DNA from: Phaffia rhodozyma
Lineage: Eukaryota > Basidiomycota > Tremellomycetes > Cystofilobasidiales > Mrakiaceae
NCBI GenBank assembly: GCA_014706385.1
Contig: JACGZH010000003.1
Coordinates: forward strand, 947,501 to 1,011,500
Direction of reading: 5' to 3'
Length of the DNA: 64,000 bases
Under the pieces are notes generated by a model. That model was not told where the DNA came from and did no database searches. It saw nothing but the letters and a program-made list of their open reading frames with translations. Made by a program: the position numbers and the translations under genes. The first letter of the stretch is position 1, and each line of letters opens with the position of its first letter. Shown here one piece after another: positions 13,535 through 26,100 of the stretch.

Positions 13535-16118
13535 CTATCGAAGGCCAGATTTTGATCCAGAGCTGTTGATAGTTGCCTGATCTCGAACAACAGACTGTGT
13601 GCCAACTTGATTCCTTCCAGCATCTTGATCTATAATATCATGATCGAAGAAAAAACAAGAAAGCGATAAGATTTCGATCGGTTCATCGCGAAGAGGGGAA
13701 GAAGAGACGTACAAAGAGGCGGTAGGTCTACCACTTCATTATCGTTCGGTACACTTTCGTGAGCGCCTTCAATCAATCCAGCGTCTTCGTGTCTCACGAA
13801 CCGAGGTTGCGACTGATGGGGCTCCTGATCAAATGAGCCTTCCGTTCGAGTATCTAAAAGTTCTTCACCCCTGTCGTTGCCTCGTCCTTGCACATCTTCA
13901 TCTTCACCATCACTGCCTGCTGTTGGCACGCCTCGATATCCTCCACTGAGCCTATTGCTCGATGGACCACCAAACGTGAATGCTCTCTTTTCTGTTGACC
14001 TTCGGCTTTCCGAAAGACTGTCTGTCGATGCAATGGTCGTGTTGGCGCCTACCGAACCAGGTGGGATGTGCGAGAAGGATGAAGGTGGGTATGTACCATT
14101 TCCGAATGGTGAGTTTAACGGCGTAAGCTGATATTGCGCCTGAGTTGTTTCGAAAGATTCATTCTGTCGACCAAACTGAGGAGAAGAGATGCTTCCTGGT
14201 TGGCTGGAACGATTCCCCAGACCACCGAGAGCACCTCCAGCTGCTCCAGCTCCAACTCCGACTCCGGATAGATAGGCCGATGTACGGACGTTCTCAGGAT
14301 CCTCAGGCACAGGAGGACTCCATGGTCGTGCCACACCCATCATTTCTTTCGAGTAAGCCCACATCAACCTCAATGATTAGTAACTCTTGAATCTTCAGGA
14401 CGAAAGAAGAACGAGAAGGGATACAAAAAAAACTAACCTTCTTTCTCAGTCTCGTTCTTCTTCTCCTTCCTTTTGGACAACCAGAAAAAGAGACCAGCCA
14501 AGATAGCCAGACCAGCCAAACCACCGACGACACCACCAGCAATGGCGCCTACATGGGACGTCTTCCTAGATACATCTCCCGTGGTGGATGATGAAGAACC
14601 AGATGGACTCCCGGCAGGCGCTGTCACCGTTGTGGTTACACTGTGTTGAAGAGAGATTCAACAAGGTTAATTTGGTGGGATCCGATTCTGAGAGTTCAAC
14701 ACAACGTGAAGAGATACACACGTTTGAGTCGTCGGCCTAGATTTGAGAACAACAACGCAAACATTACAAACGCGACGTCAATTTTCATATCTATAAAGCC
14801 AAGAACAGAAGAGTGAAGGACTTACACGTCACCAATAGGAAGGGACGAGTAGATCTCAGCCCCGGCTGTAAAGCAGCTGCTTGATCCGGCCGCGACGGTG
14901 TAGATACCAGTAGATCCTCCAGATCCTCTATAATCATTCAGAGAGCATGAGAGCAACATGCATGGTCTGATCAGTTTTGAAAAATTTACAGCAAGAGGGC
15001 GATAGTCACTCACCGAGGTCCACCATCACTCATGATGAACATGACATTGGTTCCAGCAGGGATTGCAGTGGTCCAATCCGCCCGTTGATTGGTCATGTCC
15101 GTAATGGGAACGTTGAAGGATTCTCCTCCCGGAATAAGCCCCGAGATTCCAACTGGTTTTACAGAACGATGGGACAGCAGGTCGAGCGTCAGGACGAGTG
15201 CAGAAACGGATAAAAGAATGAGCAAAAAAAGTACACACTAGGGGCGGTTGCATTGTTCCAATCATATACGGTTGTTGTAGCACATTGCGTGGGGTTTGAG
15301 GTGCCATTTTCAAACTCGATCGAGAAGACCTGTTAGATGAATGGTCCAGTCAGCATGCGCGGTTCTAGGTTGAGTTAGGAAGAAATTGAGAGCCTTGAAA
15401 AGACCAACAAAATCCAGATAGTGAGGGAGGTCTGCCAAGCAATCTGTTCCTGCTCCGTCTGAGTCAGATGTCCGAACGATCTGAGAGACTCTTCCTTGGG
15501 ACGCCCCGTCGGTCCGATCTTGGAGCATCGCTATAAATTCTACATTCTTTGTAAGTGGGAGAGCAGGAAGTGTGTAGCTATGGAGTGTGTTATAGAGTGT
15601 AGAAGGGGAAGGAGAAAATACAAGTTAGTACACCGAAACAGAGTAGATTCTTGATAAACTCGAGAGACGTTCTGATGGTCAAACTTGAGTTGACTGATAT
15701 TATCATCGGAAGAGTAAGAACGAACCTGTTATCGGTAGCAGTGAAACTGATATTGCTGAGTACTTGGGTATTATCCGTAGTTGGGATGAGAATCAGATTA
15801 AATTCTGTCGAGACGATAGAGCCTGAGGGCCTATAGAATGATAAGAATGTATGCATGAAGAGCGCGACAAAGCCATAGATGGTGAAAAATCAAAGTCAGG
15901 CACGAACGAAAGGCATTGAACTTTTAGTGTACAAAGAAAAAGACGTGAAGAAAGAACGAAGAAAGGAAGAAGAGGTGAACATGAACGCACACCCAGGTGA
16001 TATTCATCGGACTACATTGTGAGGGCTGAGTGATCTGGAAGGTAGATATACCTGCCTGGACGACTGTTATGAAGAGGCCGCCAAGAAGAATGAGGGAGCA
16101 CCCCGGAGAAACCATCAT
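13535..16118 (-). CDS. single-pass secretory/surface protein, function unknown
   Basis: The product begins with a clear signal peptide (MMVSPGCSLILLGGLFITVV, then QA). A Thr/Ser-rich ectodomain follows with ITWVPSGSI (exon 1 15991-16118 joined to an exon from 15830), FNVPITDMTNQRADW, IPAGTNVMFIMSDGG and RGSGGSTGIYTVA...SCF. Next is a Ser/Gly stalk, then a transmembrane helix at 14480-14560 with the pattern AGGVVGGLAGLAILAGLFFW. It is followed at once by a basic stop-transfer KRKEKK. A long cytoplasmic tail of about 250 residues is rich in Ser, Pro and Gly and ends DLPPLYQDAG...KSGLR after an intron near 13638-13720. The repeated pattern resembles a family of basidiomycete membrane-anchored proteins sometimes compared with Mid2/Wsc sensors. 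A sensor role is only inference. Its upstream region holds ACGCGT boxes. Confidence 0.7.
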
Positions 16119-16723
16119 TGAAGAGTTGATGAGAGATGATAGGGAGGAGAAGATATCAGGAGATGCAGAAATCAGTTAAATTCAAAATTAGGTGACCAAG
16201 AAAAGAATTTCAGAAGCACTCTAGGAAGGAAACGAGGGAAAGAGAGGGATAAGAATTGGGGACGATCGAGCAAAGGACGAAGAGAAATCAACCAGAACAA
16301 ATGAGAAAAAGTAGCAGCAAAGAAAAAAGGAAAAAGAATTAAAAAGAAAAGGAGTTAAACAGGCCGACGGAGTAACGATCGACAGGCACACATGCGGTTT
16401 CATTCAGGCACAGACGCACGAAACGCTCTGTTGACGCGCCGTAAACGCGTCATATAAGCTCTCCTCTCCTCCTGACGCGTCGACACGTTTCCTGGTCGGC
16501 TTCAGATATTCCTGTGTCCCGTAGAGCAGGTTGAAAGTTCATGTCTACCCGAGTGCAACCTGTAGTGTCTTTGTGCTACACAGTCTAAACCATACATATC
16601 ACAGCTGTTCGAAATTCAACAATGCTCTGCCCGCCTGCAAACCAGCGTGTTCGACTCGTTTTTCCTCGCGCTCCTTCTCGTTTTTATAATTAAGGGCAAC
16701 TCGGATGAATGTTTTCATATGTC
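16119..16723. other. intergenic: MSH3 3' end and surface-protein promoter
   Basis: This 605-bp region is purine-rich at 16220-16350. Apart from the ACGCGT boxes, no gene or RNA was recognised. Confidence 0.4.
16433..16480. promoter_or_regulatory. ACGCGT (MCB-type) boxes upstream of the surface-protein gene
   Basis: Two exact ACGCGT palindromes at 16445-16450 and 16475-16480 lie 30 bp apart, with a related GACGCGCC at 16433-16440. They are about 315-360 bp upstream of the start at 16118. In yeasts ACGCGT is the MBF (MluI cell-cycle box) site for G1/S transcription. Its use here is inferred. Confidence 0.45.
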
Positions 16724-19700
16724 TCACTCTGTGATCAATCCATCACCCATGCATCCACGGTGTAAGCAAAGATACAAAGTAAGCGATGATTTGATAGCGG
16801 AACTCGATTTAACTTCTCTGTCACCCGAAAAAGAGAAGACAGATCACATCACATACCTTGATCGGTCAATCTTCAGTCGAACAGATTCCTCGAGTAGCCT
16901 ACTCTGCTTATCAGCCACCCGAAGAACTTCATCGGGCAATCCTGCCAGTCGAGCACATTCCACTCCGAAGGACGCTCGTGCTAGACCTGGAGAGAGTCGG
17001 TATAGAAATGTTATCTCATGACTTCCATCCGGTCGAGGTATTTGGCCTGACGGAAAAAAAATTGTTATCGTTGTTATCCGAAGCGTCATATGTAAGTTTT
17101 AGTGGGCGCTGCCCGAGGAGCGAGTAGAATGGCAAGAGGATGAAGTACGAACGGAAGCCCATATGCTGTGGGGCACATCCCATTCAGAAGATAAGTTTTT
17201 CTCAATCAATTTCGCTCAAAAGAGCAAGAGGAAATTTTATGTTCATTAGGAACCCGCTCACCCAATTCGAAACATCTTCAAGCTATATTGGGAAAGATCA
17301 TCAGAAAAAAAATTGTAGAAGGTAGATCGTTCTGTAGAGTACTTGAACAGACCTGTTTGGCGAGTGAGGTCGCTACAACTGAGCGAGTTTATTTGACAGA
17401 GGATATCATCAGTCAGGTGCTATGTCCAAGTCGGAGAAAAGCGTGAAAAGGTCGACTTACGCGGATAGTGAGTGATGAAAAGATTATTCGATCTAACAAA
17501 TGTTCAACAGTGTTCATCTCAGGTGTTAGCTTCAACTCATGATGAATGATTTTCGGAAGAGATACGAATAGAAGACGAGATAGCATACCGAGTCTTGGTC
17601 ACTAGGTGGTATAACACGGCCTAACCCCCCATCCCACCCGACGATAACCTGGTGAGTTTTATATCAAATGATTCATAAACATTGGCCGTAGAGAGAAGAA
17701 AGGACCAAACTACCTCGGCTAGAGCCATCCCATCGAATGTACTAGTCCCCCGACCCAGTTCATCCAATACGATCAGACTCCTATCCGTGGCTGAGTGGCT
17801 AATTTTGATAAGAATTGAATGTCAAAGGTCAAGATGGGATCAGATGAATATATACATCACTTAAGAAACAACCAAACTCACATTATCTCGCTCGTTTCGG
17901 ATAATTCTACCTGTCAATCGTCCCTTGACTTTAGCCAGCGTCTCAAGACGAATAGATAGCAGATTAAACTTGCCATGAAAGTACTCTGACCACCGGTAAT
18001 GTCGTCCGATGCTCCCATTCGGCTGTCTCACGGGAGAATATTTTGACCTTGGGCGACTATCAGTGGATGTATTTTGAGTAGGAGAAATCACCATTAAAGC
18101 CTCACGTATGAATTGCATCGTGTATTCCCATAGTCACGGCTGAAGCCGGTACTAAGAATTGTATATTCGTATACAGCAGAGAACAAATATGGTTTCTTTT
18201 AGAAGATGTGGAAAAGAAAAGGTATTCAAGAGGAAAGCCAAGGTAAGGGCAGAGGTTTGACGCACCATAGCTACCTATCTGGGCCATGAGCACGATCAAG
18301 CAAACCATCCTAACCAGACTCGATTTTCCACCCTTTTATACAGATAGCCCGTATAGAAGGAAACAGCTGATAAGCATGGTGTTTATTATGCATGAACGGA
18401 TCATGAGAACTGACCATATTAGGACCTTAAATGTTGGATCAGGTTAGGTGTGAAATTGTCTTGTCTGTCTGTTTGATTCCAAGGAGGGACTTACCTGTGA
18501 TGATCTTGCTTCTTCCGTTCTTTGCGCTCATCACTAGATCATTCTATTGTCAAGATGCCCTCCAGTTTCAACTACCAGTGATCACGTCCTTGGATAGAGA
18601 GATGATAACCAAACGAATAGATCTTACCGGCACATACGTCTCATCAGACAGAGCTGCCAAAACCGGGTGAAATCCGCCTTTCACATCCAGATTGGGCTCA
18701 TCGACAAGTACAGGCTTCGTGTAGCCAGGCTGGTTTGCCGTCTTTGCTAGTGATAGTAAGCAGTCAAGTGTTGCTAGATGATGGGTCACAGACCGGAAGA
18801 TATCATAGAACTCGTTTACTTCTCGAAGGAACGCTCGAAACGAAGAGGCTGAAACGGAGACGAGGGTTTCTTTGTACTGTTCTTTCTCACGGAGAATCTT
18901 CAGAATCTCAGGAGTATGAAACCGAACTCTAAAAGAGGTGGCAAGAGGTACGGTGTATAAGAATGTGTTGATTGACAGGAGGTGGATGAATGAATCCTTA
19001 CACCAGCTTCGTAGAAGAGATTTTAATCCAATTCTTGGGGACCTTCTTAGCATCGGTTTGTCGAACCTAGTTGGAACAGAAAAACAAAAAATCTCCCATA
19101 AAGAGCAGTTCATTCTAACGAATCTGCACAAAAATGCAGGCTGACCTCGATTAGATTATCTGATTGTGGAATTTATCAATCCTTCCGTTAGATCTCGTTG
19201 CTAACTCTCTATATCTAGACAAGATCGGCAGATGATTCAAGATGCTGACTTATGTTAGAGACCGTACTAAACTCTAGCTTTGGTCGTTTGAGAAGGATTC
19301 GAATCTCTGAGAGCTACATGCGAACAAACAATCACATTCGAAGTCAATAAGAACCCAGAAACCTGACGCATTTCTTTCTACTTGCATTCAGCTATGACGA
19401 GGACGTACAACTGTGAAAAGATCTCGATCGCATTTGTCAATCAGCGCTTTCGTCCTATAAAGTGCGTAGATACAGAACTATTGAGTATAAATCAATAACC
19501 TCACACAATGTCAAATCTATCAATGAACCTACTCTGCGATCTCTGGGAACTTGTTCTCATCCTTCCAAAGACTATCTATCTCTCCCTCCCTCGCGGCCTT
19601 CTCATAGATTTCTTTCAAAAGCTCTTCAACCGGTTCCAAGATACCAGCTAGAGAAGAGACAATACTCCTTAATATATCGCTCTCAAATGTGAACGATGAA

Positions 19701-22700
19701 ACGGAGGAATAGGAAGATCCAAGCCGACGGAACTGAATGAGAAGGGTAACGAGTTCCTTAGGAGATGACTAGAATGGATAAATTCATACAATCAAATTAG
19801 TGCCTCACATATTCAGAATGTGAAACTAATCGATATGTGTATTCGGTTCTTTTTTGCTCCGAAGCGAGAAAGGAAAAAAAACAATACAGACCTTTCCATA
19901 TTGTATTCGAGCTAGACCTCGGGGTAAATCGTATAATCCTTTGAGAAGATCTATCAGCTTCTCGACTCTACCGTCTGTATCGGTCAGAAGCTCCTCCACA
20001 GCATCAACCCTAGCCTGTAAGATGCTACCAGTCTCAGATACCGGCATGGAATTTAGACTCGAATTTAGTCAAAATGCAGCAGGAAAGTAAGTTCAGCAGA
20101 CAAATATAAGCCAAAAACAGATAGTTACGTCTGGTTTATCAAAGGCCTCCCCACCCATTGTCTGAGGAGCCTACTTCCGAACCTAGTCACACAGTGATTT
20201 AACAACCAAAACAAACTCCCCTTCTCGCCACCATCGTCTGAATTCCTGTATACCTCCAAATTGCTTTTTCGATGTGCCCAGTTCATGTAAAGGACGAGTA
20301 AGAACAAGAGAGCGAAGACTTCATGAGTGCTTAACAACAACTGAAACTCACTTCAATGTGTTTGCGTTGAGAAGCATGTGAGAGAGCCCAGTGAATCGAG
20401 TGAAGGACGTTTCAGTGTGCAACAAAGAGGATGAGAGGTTGAAATCTGAATAGAGATAGAGATAGAAAGTATCTTGCTCAGTCATCCGATTCAAAGAACC
20501 TAGATGTAAATGAGACATGGAGATGTGTACCTTCGAGATACCTGACGGCATAGGCTAATGCGAGTACAACGGCCTTGGGGAAGTCCGTCAAAGTTGAAAA
20601 AACAGCTATCATACCAGAGGAAGGATGTATCAGATTCTTCGTTGCTAGTCTATTTACATGCATTAACATGATAACTTACCTTTATTCTTTCCTTCGCCTG
20701 AATGGAATGAAGACAAGTAGATTTGCGCCTTGTCGAAACTCATGTCGTCCTGATACCTCTCTAAACGGATGTTCCTGCACACAGGTTGATCGCAAAATCA
20801 GCCAATCAAGACTAGATGTAAAGATCAAATTGTTCAGGGAGATGAAAGGTATGAAAGTCAAAGGAAACATACCCGCGCTCAGCTACGTCAGTGAGAAGCC
20901 CTTCGGTTTCTTTTGATAATCTACTCGTTGGCAAAAGAAACTCTTGAGGATTGATGTGTGTAAGTCTCGTCTATATATGATTGTGAAGTATTGTATCAGA
21001 CCACCATAAGTCTTTCGGCACTTCAAATATGACAGTCAAGAGGGAATGTGCGAAGGATGGAATTATTGACCTCAAGATCCCCTCGCGATCCTACTTCCCA
21101 TTCGTCCCATATAACGTCTCCAGTACTAGGTACAACACTGACCATGCCCATCATTTGTTTGTTTGTTTCTGATAATTTCTCTCCTCTATCAGATTCAGTA
21201 CACTTGGCCAGGATGAATAGTGCATTCGAAGGTGGAACAGCGGCGGCTCTTTCAAACTCTGAAGTTGAGTCGAAAGAAGACAGTTCATCTACAAATCTAT
21301 GATGAAAGACGGGATTAGAAGTGATTCAGTGACCTTTCTTCTCTCGAGCCGATAGATAGAGATAAGAGAGATATGAACTCACGTAGTCGCGGTATAGAGT
21401 TCCTTCATTTCTCGGATGAACGGTGTGTTTCTGTTATCACCAGACTTTTTGAGAGCGGCAGTTTCAATCTGCCGGCACACACCCACTTTGTAACCGTGCG
21501 TGATGAGATTCTTGACGTGGATATCGACTCGGTGAATAGGAATTGATGCGGTCATAAAATTACGGCTGTGATTCGAGAAAGAACCAGTTAGTCAGATAAA
21601 GAGAATGAAGGAAGACGTATCAGGAATCACTTGCTCAGGGAAAGCTACGATGTTCAGATATCGGGATGCAATCTGATGGTACCAAGTTGAGGTTTCAATA
21701 TATATATATATATACTTGCAGGTTTCTTGAAGAGAATGAAGTGCCAAACCTTTGCGTCTTCTCCAAAGAATCGGAATTTGTAACCGACTAGATTCGAGGG
21801 TAAGGAACAAGCTAGAACAGGCGGCTGAGATCATATTGGTAGGTTCTGCTGACCTTCTATTATCAGAAGGATTCCAGGATATTTCTCTTTAAGGTCCAGA
21901 ATCTTTGATTTATATAACCATCGAGCTAAGGATAAGAGCGAATAGGTTTCTGATCATACAAACTATTATACTGATTAGATGCGCACCTGTTTCTCCAAAG
22001 GAGTATATGATTTCCCACTGGGCCCTAACATCTCCTTTGCTTTTCCAGCTCCCTTGGCTACTCCTCTAGCGCTAAGTTTCTGCTTCAGACTCTGCATCTT
22101 AGAAGCAGAAGAGGTCGGCTGACCCTCTTCAACTGCCTCTCCGTTTTGGTCAGACCCAGGATCAGCAGCTGATATAGCCGCGTCTTGCGCGTTTTCCAAG
22201 TCAAGTGATCGACGCCTTCCAAAATCCACTCCCAGGAGTCTTGACTTGAAGAGCTCATGTCTAATCTTTTTGGATGTGTCCTCTTCCTCCTCACGTTCCT
22301 TCTTATCTATATTCGTTATCACTGTCTCTGATTTTCGTACTGATTCGCTCTCTTCGACGTATGCTAGTTTTCGGAGCCGTTCCTTGGCCGATGCTGTTGT
22401 GCCAGCCTTTGGATACAAAGGCACAACGGACGGGGCTCTAGAAGGAGGTCTGAAAGCGACAGTAGTCGATGGAGGTGGAGGTATGTATGATACGGATGAA
22501 GACGAATCATTGGCAGAAGGTGATGGTGAGTCCTCGATCTCGATCGGATTGGCCGAAGTCGCATCCGCTTGTTTGAGCGATTGATCATTAGCCAACACCC
22601 GAGGTTTTTTCGATGGAAAAGATTCTGACCAAGCTTGAGAAGAGGGAGGTGACTTCCTTTTAAAGAAAGACGACACTGATGGCTGATTAGTTGGTGGGGA

Positions 22701-22718
22701 CAAGTTCTTTGGGGTCAT
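16724..22718 (-). CDS. MSH3: DNA mismatch repair protein Msh3
   Basis: This MutS homologue, the partner of Msh2 in MutS-beta, repairs insertion/deletion loops. The disordered N-terminus carries a perfect PCNA-binding box, QPSVSSFF, at residues 13-20, then an acidic Ser-rich linker. The mismatch-binding domain shows SYTPLEKQV, a [13 protein letters not shown] segment, [16 protein letters not shown] and [19 protein letters not shown], which places it with Msh3 rather than Msh6. The lever and clamp cover roughly 18570-20700 ([19 protein letters not shown]). The ATPase has [12 protein letters not shown] (Walker A), [30 protein letters not shown] and [12 protein letters not shown] (Walker B and signature), and ends [15 protein letters not shown]. 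There are about twenty introns, including an 11-nt exon in Walker A and a GC-AG intron at 17911-17973. The last exon (16724 side) is less certain. Confidence 0.93.
17911..17973 (-). other. MSH3: GC-AG intron in MSH3 ATPase region
   Basis: The conserved segment [14 protein letters not shown] is restored only with an intron that begins GCAAGTTT and ends GACAG. It is 63 nt in phase 0. The exon upstream is 17974-18022 and the exon downstream is 17882-17910 (29 nt). No GT donor nearby preserves this motif. Confidence 0.75.
18415..18425 (-). other. MSH3: 11-nt micro-exon in the MSH3 Walker A loop
   Basis: The upstream exon ends at 18495 in ...KIIT plus one base. The micro-exon GTCCTAATATG supplies the rest of G-P-N-M, and the next exon at 18332 opens with [10 protein letters not shown]. 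Flanking introns are 18426-18494 (69 nt, GTAAGT donor) and 18333-18414 (82 nt). Phases close exactly, and the result is the invariant MutS P-loop. Confidence 0.88.
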
Positions 22719-23151
22719 GGCGCGTCGCAATTGATGAACCAAATAAGAGATTGTAGGTGATTGGAATAAGTGGACGTCTCTTGAATGTTTTAAGACGATG
22801 ACGATAGGACGTCTTAGGGTTGTTGTAAACCACGTGATCACAAACACTGCTTAAGATCACGTGTCACCACGCCACGCCCAACCAGTTTCCACCGTTTCCA
22901 AATTCTTCAGATTTCTCTCTCTCCGTTTTCTCGGTAGCAACACCGAGAAGCTCACCCTCCCTCTTCCCTCTCTATTCCTCTTTCCTCTACTTTCTCTACT
23001 TTCTCGTGTTAAATACCTATCGATTTCTATCAGACAAGCTTTCCTGGTTGGTTTTCATTATTTTTCAACGCGAAATTTTAGTATTCTGTTTGGCTGATGA
23101 TGTTCGATTCAATACTATCTTGTTTTAGCCCTTCTTCGTTTCATCCCAACC
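22719..23151. promoter_or_regulatory. bidirectional promoter MSH3 / POL5
   Basis: This 433-bp region lies between divergent starts. It contains an inverted pair CACGTGATC (22831-22839) and GATCACGTG (22855-22863) with a 15-bp spacer. CACGTG is the core bound by bHLH factors such as Cbf1. The POL5-proximal half is pyrimidine-rich. Confidence 0.6.
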
Positions 23152-26100
23152 ATGGCTTCTGCTTCCACCGTTGGCACGACGCTTCCTCTCTTCTGGGATC
23201 TTTCCTCCTCTGTCCGATCCAAAAGACTGTCCTCCTCTGCTCAGCTAATTCAAACTCTTCAGCATTTCCAAACCGAATTCGAGTCCTCTCCGGCGTATGC
23301 CCGTGCGGCTGCTACTCCTCTCACGTCTGTTCCTCCGCCTATCGCCCAAGACGAGCAGAGTGACGAAGCTCAAGACGCGGATGACGACGACGAAGACGAC
23401 GATGAAGAAGACGAGCCAGTAGACAAAGAGTCCAGGGCATTGGACGCTCAATTAGAAGCTAGAAACTCGGAGGATGTCAGCTATAGTATAAAGCGACTGG
23501 TCAGAGGTTTGGCCAGTCCTAGAGAAAGCTCTCGATTGGGTTTTGCGGTGGCTTTGACTGAAGTGAGTGACTGTTTCTTCATGTACCACTTTATCACATC
23601 TTTTTGTCATCTATATTTGTCACATGTGGTTTAGTATCAGCACATCAAGCATATCATACTAAACGAAAGTCCTTACTCGCTGTGCGTATGGCGCCCCTCG
23701 TGTGCAGTTGCTCTCCCACTTGACGACCATTACCCCTACCCAAATAATATCTCTTGTTCTTCGATACTCTCGAGTCACGGTCTCTACTAAAGGACAAGAG
23801 ACCCGAGACCTTCTTTTCGCTCGACTCTTCGGTCTCACCACCGTCGTCCAGTCGGGTCTTTTGTACGGTCCTACTGCAAGCATCGCCAACTTCCAGACGG
23901 TCGTTCGAGAGCTCGCCCTTGTCAGCGGAGAGAAGGTCTGGCTGAGAGAGAGCTGTTGGTGGTCGGTCTTGTTGGCTTTAGAAGGACTAGAGGGGAAAAA
24001 ACTGGATTGGAAGGAAGAAGCTACCGAATGGATAGCTGGTTTTGTGCTGGGAGGCGGAGAGGAGGTCGGCGGAAAGGAGTGGACTCCTGAAAAGGTGGCA
24101 GTGACTTTGAGACTTCAGGCTTCTCACCCTGTAGGTTTTTTCAGTTTTTGACCGCTCTGATCGAAACATTACCTGAGCGCGTCCTGCTTGCATCATACCT
24201 TCTCTGTCACTTAGAACCTTCCCTTCAAAACCTTCCTTCTTCCTCCCTTCAAGTCGCCTTCTCTTCTTCACGCTTCAAACCTTCCTATTCTTGCTCGAAT
24301 TCTTAAAGAAGCCTCCGTCTCTGCCTCTGCCGAGGAAGAGGATGATGAAGAAGATGGGAATAAGTCCGGTGGAACAGGTAGCTGGAAGCCTCATCCTCAT
24401 TTCGTTTGGGATATGATTCTTGATCGATATTTCCCAAAAGAGAAACAGAACGCCGGTGGCGTTCAGGTGGATAAGGCTCCATTCTCAGAGTTCTGGAGAG
24501 TCGTCGTGGACGGTTTGTCACTTTTCTTACGTGCACGCTTGATTGGACATGAGCTGACTGATCTCTCGATTGGCAATCTGACAAAACAGATTCTTTGTTC
24601 GATGCCAAGTCCTCTTCCGAGCGAAAGTTTTGGGGATTCCAGATCTTTGAAAAGACCTTCCCTCGATTGCCTGCCTCAGAAATTCCTTTAGTCTTTACCC
24701 CGAACTTCATGCGAACCTGGATCAACAACTTGGGAGGAGAAGAACGATACCTTCACAAGGCTGCTCTGTCTATTGTTTGTCTTATCCGTTCTCTGATGTC
24801 TCATCCACCAGTCTGACGTGTCTATCCTCCTCATCTGTTCAATTCCCAAATCTTTCTTACATTAGGCCAAGCTTGTTCAGTCCATCAACACCATCAATCC
24901 CACTGCTGGATTTACCCTCGTTTCTCAGCTGCTCGGCAAGAATGGAAACCAAAACTTCGATAAGATCACCAAGACTAAGACAGTCTCCTCCATCTTATCT
25001 TCCCTCACGATCGATGGTGTCAAGGAGTACATTGATTTCCTCAAGGGAATCGTCCATGACGGATTTGCTTCATCTTCAGAGTAAGCCTTGCTCTTGTCTT
25101 CTATATGAGTTGATGCGATACATATCTAGCTTACGCAATTACCATTATCTGCACAGATTCGATCTCCGGGGTTTGGAAGCTAGAAGGATCTGGGCTTTCG
25201 ATCAGCTTGTTGCATTGATCCGAAACGGCTCGATCCCCAAGGACGACTCTTGGGTGACCTCGATCATTGAGTTCTTCGTTCTCCACGGATTATATAAGAT
25301 CAAGTCGGCCAACCCCAAGTCTCCTTTTGTTCATGTACGTCCTCCATTCTGTTGTGTATTTCGAATTTATTCTAATCACGTCTTCACCGGATCTCTGGTT
25401 TCTCCTCCATACTAGCTTCATACCGCCCCTCAACTTTCGCTTTCCGACAACTTGCACGCTTACTGCCGATCCAAGCTTTCGCTGGTGCTCAGCGAATTAA
25501 CGTCTGAAACCACTCTTGTCAAGGACTCTACGGGCAAGGCTCACCGATCTGCTTCAACTGACTCCACCGGTACCCTTTGGGTTACTCGAGCGCTCTCTAT
25601 CGCCGAGGAACTTGAGAGAGACAAGAAGCACCTGGTGAGCGTGACGGACGCTGAGAAAGAGATTGAAGATGCCAGAAAGGATGCTAGGATTGTCGTTAAA
25701 GGTCTGAAGGCCGTTCAAGACGAGAAGAAGGAGGCTGCTAAAGGTTTGGAGTTGTTGATTCAGTCGGTGATTCTGCAGTCATTCGATGAGCCTGAGGATA
25801 CGCTCGATATTCTTGCGGAGCTCAAGGGATGTGCTGAGAAGATGTTCAGCACCAAAAAGACCAAGACGAGCAAGAAGACTGCTGCCGCTACAAACAACGG
25901 AACGGACGAGCCTGAAGATCTTGCTCCTATCGACTTACTGGTAGATGTCTTGATCGGATTCATGGAGCGATCTAGCGCCCAGCTCCGAACTTTAGCCACT
26001 CAGGTCTTTGGGATGTTGTCTGGGGAAGTTTCGGAGAGTACAATTGATCTTTTATTGGCTGTAAGTTGTATCTGTCTTTGCCTGCTGCTCAGGTGAAGAA

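Noticed and set aside
21700..21715. (TA)n tract in an MSH3 intron
   Set aside because: A short simple repeat of about 15 bases in an intron; common in such genomes and without further structure.
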